NCBI GenBank assembly: GCA_951801155.1
Contig: CATOLK010000045.1
Coordinates: 1-8,445 of the forward strand
Reading direction: 5' to 3'
Length of the DNA: 8,445 nt
Source: an uncultured Rickettsiales bacterium
Lineage (GTDB): Bacteria > Pseudomonadota > Alphaproteobacteria > Rickettsiales > UBA1997
Program-made: the position numbers and the translations under genes
Shown: positions 1 to 5,702 of the stretch, in pieces
Numbering within the stretch: position 1 is the stretch's first letter
How the letters are laid out: the number at the start of each line of letters is the position of its first letter
The notes under the pieces: model-generated
The model's database searches: none
What the model was told of the DNA's origin: nothing
Seen by the model: only the letters and a program-made list of their open reading frames with translations

Positions 1-37
1 TACCAATATCCTTTTTCTATATTAAAGTAATTTATTA

Positions 38-100
38 CTGGATTCCAGATTAACAATTTCTAAGCAATAAATCACTAAGAAATTGTACTTTGGAATGACG
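38..100. repeat. Palindromic intergenic repeat with ctggattccag / tggaatgacg ends
   Basis: An inner inverted repeat pairs acaatttct (53-61) exactly with agaaattgt (78-86). An outer pair, attcca (42-47) and tggaat (91-96), is also exact and co-axial with it. The ends resemble the short dispersed palindromes ending in ggattccag / ctggaatgacg that I recall from the intergenic DNA of Rickettsia, Wolbachia and relatives. The internal symmetry is seen directly. The family assignment is from memory, and this window holds only one clear copy. Confidence 0.55.
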
Positions 101-136
101 CAAATAACGGAAAATTAAAAAATAACTAATCATAAA

Positions 137-208
137 AATAAATAAATTGAAAAATATTCAAATATTATTGATATCTATATATAGTTTTATGTAAGAGGTC
201 TATTATTA
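137..208 (+). repeat. 72-base dispersed repeat, left copy
   Basis: The reverse complement of 8374-8445 aligns to this segment without gaps, with 64 of 72 positions identical. The mismatches are at 149, 157, 175, 177, 178, 192, 194 and 203. The core at 154-182 is an imperfect palindrome (atattcaaatat, loop tattg, damaged right arm). The similarity stops after 208. The copy lies on the same strand as the downstream ankyrin gene, upstream of its promoter. It is not a coding repeat. Confidence 0.75.
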
Positions 209-233
209 CTATTGTTTATATTTTCTTTATAGA

Positions 234-288
234 TTAATATTGTCGCTATTAGTTTTATTTCTAATATTTCCGATATTAACAATATTAA
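234..288. repeat. Nested inverted repeat in the ankyrin upstream region
   Basis: ttaatattgt (234-243) is an exact reverse complement of acaatattaa (279-288). Inside that loop, tattag (247-252) pairs exactly with ctaata (261-266). The DNA could fold into two stacked stems. Such AT-rich arms arise by chance fairly easily, and no function can be assigned. Confidence 0.35.
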
Positions 289-339
289 AAGTAAATCTAA
301 AATGAGCAAAGCCGTGAAGCTTACAAAATTTATTTTTAC

Positions 340-366
340 TTGCAATTTATTAAAATATAATATAAT
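340..366 (+). promoter_or_regulatory. Probable promoter of the ankyrin gene
   Basis: TTGCAA (340-345) can serve as a -35 box. TATAAT (361-366) lies 15 bases downstream and an overlapping TAATAT (363-368) lies 17 bases downstream. Transcription would start near 373-378, giving a leader of about 50 bases. In DNA this AT-rich, -10-like strings are common, so the exact box is uncertain. Confidence 0.35.
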
Positions 367-412
367 ATCTATTATGTAGATAAATCTATTTAACTATTAT
401 TTATTTAATTAT

Positions 413-418
413 AAAGGA
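413..418 (+). promoter_or_regulatory. Shine-Dalgarno site of the ankyrin gene
   Basis: AAAGGA ends seven bases before the ATG at 426. It is one of the few clear ribosome-binding sites in the window and supports that start codon. Confidence 0.6.
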
Positions 419-425
419 ATAAAAA

Positions 426-2276
426 ATGACAGATGAAAAATTTGAAACAAATAAAATATTAGAAATTTTAGAAAAAATATCTAATAACGAAATAGATAAA
501 AATTTTGTACATCCCACATTTAAATTTTCTTCAACAAATACTAATTTTGAAGACAACGAAGAGGAAATCAATGAAGACTTGAGGACAGAAATAAATGATT
601 ATATTTCTGCAATCAATAATTACTGTTCTAAACTTAATGAATATAATAAAGAAGAACATACCAAAGAGGAAAAAGAAAGTATTAGCGAAGAACTGAAACA
701 AATAGAAACAAATTTTTGCATATTAGAATTACAATTAAAGCAAGAAAAAAAATATAAAGGTTTTGGAAAAAAATCATTGATAAATTTTTACTATAAACTA
801 GCTCTATTAGATAGAAATGAAAATTTAGAAATAAGAGAAAATATAATGGAAAAAATAGGAATAAATGATTTAGCATTTTATGTTTATATTGACAATATTA
901 GATATGATTTTTTATTTACAAAAGATAATATTACTATGTTAGATTATTCAACAGGAAATACTTTATCTATAGACTATTATGATAAAAGAATTATTTCTTT
1001 TGTTTTTAAGAAAATGGGAATTCCCAAAGAAAAATACTTTTGGGAAGAAAATCATATTTTTATAAAAAATAAGAATGGTTTAAGTATATGTAATGTAATG
1101 TTAAAGAATATATACAATGCAGCAGTTGATAAACGGTGTTTAATTGATGAATTTCAATTCCATCTCTCAGAATATAACTTAAAACCAGAAGAACCATTTA
1201 TCAAAGCTATTTGTGAAAGTGGCAATAATATTGATATATTTAAATATGTTCTTTTAAATAAATATTTAGATAAATATAATCCTGATATTTTTGCTGCTGC
1301 TTGTTTTGGTGGTAATACTGAGATGGTTCGTGTTTTAGAGCAACAAATAGGAAATATAAATGATTTAAATAATAATCTAAAATTTAATATTTTAAAGCAA
1401 GCCTGTGCTGGTAATGACTATAGAATAGTTGAATATTTAATTAATAAATATTTTGGAGATACTCAAGGTATTCTTTTCTTAGAAAATAACGGAAAAATAC
1501 GTGAATTATTTGAAGTTATAAAATATCCAACAATAGCTATTTTTCTATTGAAAGAAACTAAATCCAAAGGATTAATTAATAATAATTTTTTAAATAGTAC
1601 ATTCTTTTATACAGTAATGAATGAACATACAGAAATAGCCGAATTATTACTTTCACAACCAGGTGTAGAAATAAATGGAAAATCTAGTTGGGAAAATGCT
1701 CCACTTATTTATGCTGCAAGAGATGGAAAGATAGAAATAGTTCAACTATTAATTTCAAAACAAGATATAGAAATAAATGTAAAAGATAGATGGGATGGAA
1801 ATACTCCACTTCATTTTGCTGTAAAAAGTAAAAATACTGAAATGGTTCAACTATTACTTAAACATCCAAAAATAGACGTAAATGCAGAAAAAAATAGAGG
1901 ATGTACTCCACTTCATGATGCTGTAAGAGACGGACATGTAGAAATAGTTCAATTATTACTTAAACATCCAAAAATAGAAATAAATACAAAAGATCATCTT
2001 GGATATACTCCACTTTGTAATGCTGCAATAGATGGACATGCAGAAATAGTTCAACTATTATTATCAAATGAAAACTTAGAAATAGAAGATGAATTTCTTA
2101 TGGATAGAATAACAAAAATGGCCAATTCAAATAAAGAAATAAAAAATGCATTAGATATTTATAAACTAAATAGACAAAAAAAACAAACACAATTAATAAA
2201 AACTCTTACTGATAATCTTGATAGTGCTAATAATACTAAATCTTCTAATGATTTTGGATGTTGTTTACTTGTTTAA
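426..2276 (+). CDS. Ankyrin-repeat protein with C-terminal CaaX-like motif, candidate secreted effector
   Basis: This 616-residue protein has no signal peptide or membrane segment. Residues about 40-110 are rich in Glu, Lys and Asn and look like a coiled coil. Residues 110-255 match no domain I recognise. Degenerate ankyrin-like helices run from about 255 to 390. Clear ankyrin repeats follow at about 391-420, 424-457, 458-491, 492-525 and 526-556, with the usual TPLH-type turns and EIVQLLL helices. Several units are 34 residues long rather than 33. A polar Lys/Asn/Ser-rich linker (about 580-610) leads to the C-terminal GCCLLV. The last four residues, C613-L-L-V616, fit the eukaryotic CaaX prenylation box, and a second Cys (C612) sits next to it. 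Ankyrin proteins are protein-binding scaffolds, often delivered into hosts by type IV secretion in intracellular bacteria. Delivery and prenylation are inference here. The gene stands alone with its own promoter. Confidence 0.85.
   Translation: MTDEKFETNKILEILEKISNNEIDKNFVHPTFKFSSTNTNFEDNEEEINEDLRTEINDYISAINNYCSKLNEYNKEEHTKEEKESISEELKQIETNFCILELQLKQEKKYKGFGKKSLINFYYKLALLDRNENLEIRENIMEKIGINDLAFYVYIDNIRYDFLFTKDNITMLDYSTGNTLSIDYYDKRIISFVFKKMGIPKEKYFWEENHIFIKNKNGLSICNVMLKNIYNAAVDKRCLIDEFQFHLSEYNLKPEEPFIKAICESGNNIDIFKYVLLNKYLDKYNPDIFAAACFGGNTEMVRVLEQQIGNINDLNNNLKFNILKQACAGNDYRIVEYLINKYFGDTQGILFLENNGKIRELFEVIKYPTIAIFLLKETKSKGLINNNFLNSTFFYTVMNEHTEIAELLLSQPGVEINGKSSWENAPLIYAARDGKIEIVQLLISKQDIEINVKDRWDGNTPLHFAVKSKNTEMVQLLLKHPKIDVNAEKNRGCTPLHDAVRDGHVEIVQLLLKHPKIEINTKDHLGYTPLCNAAIDGHAEIVQLLLSNENLEIEDEFLMDRITKMANSNKEIKNALDIYKLNRQKKQTQLIKTLTDNLDSANNTKSSNDFGCCLLV
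1695..2102 (+). repeat. Tandem ankyrin repeat units with a 102-base period
   Basis: Coding units at 1695-1796, 1797-1898 and 1899-2000 are each exactly 34 codons. A fourth unit from 2001 starts in register and diverges in its last third. Units two and three share a 25-base exact match (1852-1876 and 1954-1978), and the flanking bases are also close. The DNA-level identity indicates fairly recent duplication or gene conversion among the C-terminal repeats. The repeats further upstream in the protein are diverged. Confidence 0.75.
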
Positions 2277-2300
2277 AGTTTTAATAATTTAAAAAATATA

Positions 2301-2375
2301 TATTTGTATAATTTCAGATTAGTTATTAATTAATGGTAAATTTTTAAATAATTTTAATCTGAAATTATATAAATA
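2301..2375. repeat. Long inverted repeat (21-bp stem) downstream of the ankyrin gene
   Basis: tataatttcagatta (2307-2321) is an exact reverse complement of 2355-2369. The pairing extends outward through one G-T wobble and five more Watson-Crick pairs to 2301/2375, so the stem is 21 pairs around a 33-base loop. It begins 25 bases after the ankyrin stop codon. No run of T follows it on the + strand, so it is not a textbook intrinsic terminator. It could protect or end the ankyrin transcript, or be a palindromic repeat insertion. Confidence 0.7.
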
Positions 2376-2601
2376 AAAAAATAAATAAGTTATAAATAAA
2401 AATTAGTAAATGTTAATATTATTTTAATATAAGTGTGTTTATGCTATAAATATGTTTATAAAAAATTTTTAATATAATAATATTATAAGTTTTATCTATC
2501 TATTGATTATTTAAGATAAATTGAGAATTATGATAAAATATATGGAAATAAGGAAAATTTTTCCCAAATGATATGAATCAGTGCAAATGGTAAAAATTTA
2601 C

Positions 2602-2630
2602 TTGATTTTTTTAAAAATTAAGTATATAAT
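2602..2630 (+). promoter_or_regulatory. Sigma70-type promoter of the five-gene operon
   Basis: TTGATT (2602-2607) and a perfect TATAAT (2625-2630) are separated by exactly 17 bases. The start point would be near 2637-2642, leaving a leader of about 20 bases before the ATG at 2660. A second TATAAT overlaps at 2630-2635. The palindrome gtaaaaatttac (2590-2601) abuts the -35 box and could be an operator, though in DNA this AT-rich it may be chance. Confidence 0.6.
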
Positions 2631-2640
2631 ATAATATTAT

Positions 2641-2660
2641 ATATTTGTAAATATTTGTAA
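2641..2660 (+). repeat. 10-base tandem duplication at the operon's first start codon
   Basis: atatttgtaa occurs twice in immediate succession (2641-2650 and 2651-2660), and the second copy ends on the A of the ATG. It takes the place where a Shine-Dalgarno site would be expected, and none is present. Confidence 0.7.
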
Positions 2661-3430
2661 TGACAGAAGTAATTTTAAAAACAAGCTTAGGAAAATTAAA
2701 TTGTAGATATTCACATAGTTTAAATATAAATGCTCCAGTTGCAATAATAGTTGGTAGCAACACGGTTGATTTTGAGGCAAAAAAGAAAATGTACGAGGAT
2801 GCAACTAATGCTTTGTTTGATGTATTTGTAAAAAATGGATTTTCTACATTAGAATTTAATTTCAGACAAGTAAAAAGTGATAAAAAGGATTTAGATGAAG
2901 ATACCATTAACTTATTGGATTTAACCGCGGTTTTAGATTGGTTACATACAAAAAATATTGAAAGTAAAGGGTTTTGGGTATGTGGTATTGATGTAGGCGC
3001 TTTTTCAGCTTTACATTTAGTAATGCGTAGACCTGAAATTGAAAATTATATTCTTCTTTCGCCGATAATAAAAAGAAATGACTTAAGTTTTGTAGTTCCC
3101 TGTACAGCTTCTGGATTGTTAGTGAGGGCTGGGGAAGATTTGAGATTTTTAGAAGAAGATTGTTTAAGCTTACAGGAAAAACTCATTACAAAAACAGAAT
3201 CTAAAATTAAATATATAACTATTTATAAAGCGGAAAGAAATTTTGATACAGAGATTGAACAACTAAAAAATGAAATTTCTAATTATATTAAGGAAAAAAT
3301 TTATGAGGATTATAAAAATTTAAGGCTTACCAAAGCCAATAAAAGAAGAAGAAGAAAAAAAAGAGTGGTTGAAGATGAAAAAATAAGTTATTTAAATCCA
3401 ATAAAAAGTTTGGATATTGATAATATTTAA
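2660..3430 (+). CDS. Alpha/beta-hydrolase fold protein (COG2945-like), probably catalytically dead
   Basis: This 256-residue cytosolic protein aligns by eye with the small alpha/beta hydrolases of alphaproteobacteria. Shared landmarks are FVKNGFSTLEFNFRQV (56-71), LDLTAVLDWL (86-95), the nucleophile-elbow region CGIDVGAFSALHLVMRRPE (108-126), SFVVPCTASGLLV (143-155) and a C-terminal amphipathic helix. In active members, as I recall them, the elbow is G-x-S-x-G. Here it is G109-I-D111-V-G113, with Asp instead of the Ser nucleophile. The catalytic His of the usual GADHFF-type motif is replaced around A191-E-R193-N-F. The N-terminal HPHP-type oxyanion loop is replaced by VGSNTV. D160 still sits at the acid position. 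Residues 226-235 form a strongly basic patch. Substrate and role are unknown. It is the first gene of the operon and ends 18 bases before the next. TAA at 2648 closes the frame upstream of this ATG. Confidence 0.75.
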   Translation: MTEVILKTSLGKLNCRYSHSLNINAPVAIIVGSNTVDFEAKKKMYEDATNALFDVFVKNGFSTLEFNFRQVKSDKKDLDEDTINLLDLTAVLDWLHTKNIESKGFWVCGIDVGAFSALHLVMRRPEIENYILLSPIIKRNDLSFVVPCTASGLLVRAGEDLRFLEEDCLSLQEKLITKTESKIKYITIYKAERNFDTEIEQLKNEISNYIKEKIYEDYKNLRLTKANKRRRRKKRVVEDEKISYLNPIKSLDIDNI

Positions 3431-3435
3431 TAAAT

Positions 3436-3443
3436 AAAGAGGT
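3436..3443 (+). promoter_or_regulatory. Shine-Dalgarno site of the PpiD-like gene
   Basis: AAAGAGGT ends five bases before the ATG at 3449. It is the strongest ribosome-binding site inside the operon and fixes this start. Confidence 0.65.
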
Positions 3444-3448
3444 TAATA

Positions 3449-4867
3449 ATGAATAGGGATTATTTAAAATCAAATTGTGTAAAATTTCTTTTAGGAATAT
3501 TGATTTTGGCATTCATATTGTCAAGTATTAGTGGAATTTTGTTTATGACAAATAAATATAATATTATTAATATCGATGGTAATAAAGTAAATATTAATGA
3601 ATTTATTAATGTTGTGAATAATGAAAAACGATCAATTTATTCTGCAAATCAAAATAAAGAAACTTTGGATTTTTTAAATTCTAGAAATTTTTTATTTTTG
3701 ACTATTGATAAAATGATAAATTCCGATATTCTTGATTTGGAAATCAAAAATTTTAAATTAAAAAAACCAGAAGAATTAATATTAAATACTATAGTGAAAG
3801 AAAGTTATTTTTTTACGAATGGAAAATTTGATTTAAAAAAATTTCACAGCATGTTAAAAGGTTTAAATATTAGTGAAAAACAATATATAGAAACCGTTCA
3901 GAGTTCTGAAAGTATTAGTTTTTTGTTGGCTTCCATTGTTGATAATATTAAAATTAACGATAAATATATTGATGATATTTTTGAAATTACTAATAGTTAT
4001 AAAAATATAGATTTATTTAAAATTAATAAAGATAAAATTAAAGTAAAATTGGATAAAATTGAAAATTCGGAAATAGAAAATTATTATACTAATAATATAA
4101 TAAAATTTATAATCCCGGAACAAAGAAAGATAGATTATATTAAAATTGAGAATTTCAAGGAAGATGATATTAAAAAATTGGAAGATTTATTATTAATGAG
4201 TAATAATTTAAGTGAAATTGCAAAAGAATTTAATATTAAAATTAAAACTTACGGTTATGTTGATTTAAATAATATAAATGAAAAAAATACAGAAAATATT
4301 AATAATATAATCAATGCTTTTAGTTTTTCTTTAAATGATTTTTCAAATATTGAAAAAAATGATAATAGTATATTTGTTTTTTCTGTTACTGATATCAAAA
4401 AAGAATATACAAAAAATTTAGAAGAAAGTAAAGCAGAAATTGTAAATATTATAACTGATGAAAGAAAAAATGAACAATATAAACAAATAGTTAAAGATTA
4501 TATAAATGAATATAAAAATTCTAATTTTAATGATACAATTATAAAAGATAAAGGTTTTTCTGTTAAAAACTTAGATGTTTATAGAAATGATGTAAATTTT
4601 GATGTAAATTTTATTAATGAAGTTATTACTACAAAAGATAAAAGTATCACGGAAGTGTACTTAGATAATAATGATATATATTTCGGATATGTTAAGTTGA
4701 CAAAAAAGATAAATGAAGACAATGAAAACTTTGTAAATAAAGATATTGTAAGAGAAAGTGTATATTCTAGTATAAATAGAACTATTCAACAAGAATATTC
4801 TAAATATTTAAAAAATACAAAACATAAAGTTAAAGTTAATTATAAATTACTAGATCTAATAAAATAA
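3449..4867 (+). CDS. Membrane-anchored PpiD/SurA-type chaperone, parvulin core apparently missing
   Basis: This 472-residue protein has a short basic N-terminus and one membrane helix at about residues 11-33, consistent with an N-in anchor and a large periplasmic part. A SurA_N-type chaperone domain follows. Its signature includes NIDGNKVNINEFINVV (41-56) and FFTNGKFDLKKFHSML (121-136), followed by ISEKQYIETV (141-150). IPEQRKIDYIKI (221-232) matches the strand that in PpiD leads into the parvulin domain. Only about 60 residues separate it from the AFSFSLNDFSNIEKND..VFSVTDI stretch (290-316), which resembles the exit from that domain. The GGDLGW-type centre I would expect is absent. PpiD proteins are usually about 600 residues or more and assist folding of exported proteins at the inner membrane. 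Here the chaperone role may remain without isomerase activity. The stop codon overlaps the truA start by one base (TAATG), implying translational coupling. Confidence 0.7.
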   Translation: MNRDYLKSNCVKFLLGILILAFILSSISGILFMTNKYNIINIDGNKVNINEFINVVNNEKRSIYSANQNKETLDFLNSRNFLFLTIDKMINSDILDLEIKNFKLKKPEELILNTIVKESYFFTNGKFDLKKFHSMLKGLNISEKQYIETVQSSESISFLLASIVDNIKINDKYIDDIFEITNSYKNIDLFKINKDKIKVKLDKIENSEIENYYTNNIIKFIIPEQRKIDYIKIENFKEDDIKKLEDLLLMSNNLSEIAKEFNIKIKTYGYVDLNNINEKNTENINNIINAFSFSLNDFSNIEKNDNSIFVFSVTDIKKEYTKNLEESKAEIVNIITDERKNEQYKQIVKDYINEYKNSNFNDTIIKDKGFSVKNLDVYRNDVNFDVNFINEVITTKDKSITEVYLDNNDIYFGYVKLTKKINEDNENFVNKDIVRESVYSSINRTIQQEYSKYLKNTKHKVKVNYKLLDLIK

Positions 4868-5673
4868 TGAGGTATAAAGTAGTTCTTGAATATGATGGAA
4901 CTAATTATGGTGGTTGGCAAAAGCAAAAGGATAAATTGGGTATTCAGGAAGTAATTGAAGAATGTGTTTTTTTGTTTTCTGGAGAAAAAGTAGAGGTTGT
5001 TGCTTCTGGTAGAACAGATACGGGTGTTCATGCCATAAATCAAACAGTCCACTTTGATCTTACAAAAAAATACGAAGAGGGAGTTGTAGTAAATGCTTTA
5101 AACTTTTGGTTTGGAAAAAGAAATAGAAATATAATACTGGAATGGCAAAAACAAAATAATAATCATTTTTCTAAACCTTTTTTGCAACAAGATATAGTGG
5201 CTAAAGATTGTAAAATTGTAGATAATGATTTTCACGCTAGATTTTCTTCTAAAATGAGATACTATAAATATATTATTTTGAATAGAAAAGCTCCATCGGC
5301 ACTTTGGCAAAATAAAGCTTGGCACATAAGAAAAAAATTAAATATTGAAAAAATGCAAGAGGCAAGTAAATTTATTCTTGGAAATCATGATTTTTCAAGT
5401 TTTCGTGATAGCCAATGTCAAGCAAAGAGTCCTATTAAAACTATGAGTAGTTGTAATATATATAAAGAAAGTGAAGAATTGATTATTTTTGAATTTTCTG
5501 CAAAATCTTTCTTATATCATATGATTAGAAATATTGTTGGAACATTGAGGGATGTTGGTATAGGAAAAATAACAGTTGAAAATTTTAAGGAAATTTTAGA
5601 GGCCAAAGACAGAAGAATGGCAGGGGAAATGGCGGCAGCCTGTGGTTTGTACTTAGTTAATATTGATTATTAA
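4867..5673 (+). CDS. truA: tRNA pseudouridine(38-40) synthase TruA
   Basis: TruA converts uridines 38-40 of the tRNA anticodon arm to pseudouridine. The 268-residue protein shows the family from end to end: LEYDGTNYGGWQKQ (7-20), GRTDTGVHA with catalytic Asp51 (48-56), NDFHARFSSKMRYYKYIILNR (120-140), GNHDFSSFRDSQCQAKSPIKT (172-192), SFLYHMIRNIVGTLRDVG (214-231) and AKDRRMAGEMAAACGLYL (246-263). The catalytic residues are intact. Between N76-A77 and D109 it carries about 24-27 residues more than recalled Rickettsia and E. coli sequences. The extra block is rich in Asn, Gln and Lys. There is no Shine-Dalgarno site; the start overlaps the upstream stop codon, so translation is probably coupled. 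Confidence 0.95.
   Translation: MRYKVVLEYDGTNYGGWQKQKDKLGIQEVIEECVFLFSGEKVEVVASGRTDTGVHAINQTVHFDLTKKYEEGVVVNALNFWFGKRNRNIILEWQKQNNNHFSKPFLQQDIVAKDCKIVDNDFHARFSSKMRYYKYIILNRKAPSALWQNKAWHIRKKLNIEKMQEASKFILGNHDFSSFRDSQCQAKSPIKTMSSCNIYKESEELIIFEFSAKSFLYHMIRNIVGTLRDVGIGKITVENFKEILEAKDRRMAGEMAAACGLYLVNIDY
5108..5185 (+). repeat. Imperfect inverted repeats inside the extra segment of truA
   Basis: ggtttggaaaaag (5108-5120) and atttttctaaacc (5165-5177) are reverse complements at 11 of 13 positions. gcaaaaa (5145-5151) pairs exactly with tttttgc (5179-5185). Both pairs fall in or next to the codons encoding the extra TruA residues (roughly 5116-5187). The string tggaatg near 5137-5143 also occurs in the intergenic palindrome at 91-97. 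This is compatible with an in-frame palindromic element like the Rickettsia palindromic elements, but base composition alone could give much of it. Confidence 0.35.
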
Positions 5674-5702
5674 AGAATTTTAAAAAATTAATTATAGTTT
5701 TT

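Larger units (their letters stand above)
1..425. other. Intergenic region upstream of the ankyrin gene
   Basis: No convincing gene lies here. From left to right it holds a palindromic repeat (38-100), the left copy of a 72-base repeat (137-208), a nested inverted repeat (234-288), a probable promoter (about 340-366) and the ribosome-binding site of the ankyrin gene (413-418). The stretch 241-320 is slightly richer in G and C than its surroundings. The minus strand is open from about 345 to 187 but has no ATG, so it is not called as a gene. Confidence 0.6.
2277..2659. other. Long AT-rich intergenic region between ankyrin gene and operon
   Basis: This region has a large hairpin just after the ankyrin stop (2301-2375), a small palindrome gtaaaaatttac (2590-2601) touching the -35 box, a promoter (2602-2630) and a 10-base tandem duplication at the next start codon. 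The only reading frames between 2376 and 2600 are very short and lack ribosome-binding sites. I see no RNA gene. Confidence 0.6.

Noticed and set aside
187..345. Minus-strand open frame of 52 codons, rich in Leu and Ile, with a TTG as the only plausible start, ending inside the 72-base repeat
   Set aside because: It has no ATG and no ribosome-binding site. Hydrophobic open frames arise readily on the opposite strand of AT-rich DNA, and it matches no family I recognise. It could be a gene remnant, but that cannot be supported.
682..876. Minus-strand frame of 64 codons inside the ankyrin gene
   Set aside because: It lies opposite the Glu/Lys-rich coiled-coil region, whose complement reads as Phe/Leu-rich. 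It is a shadow of the real gene.
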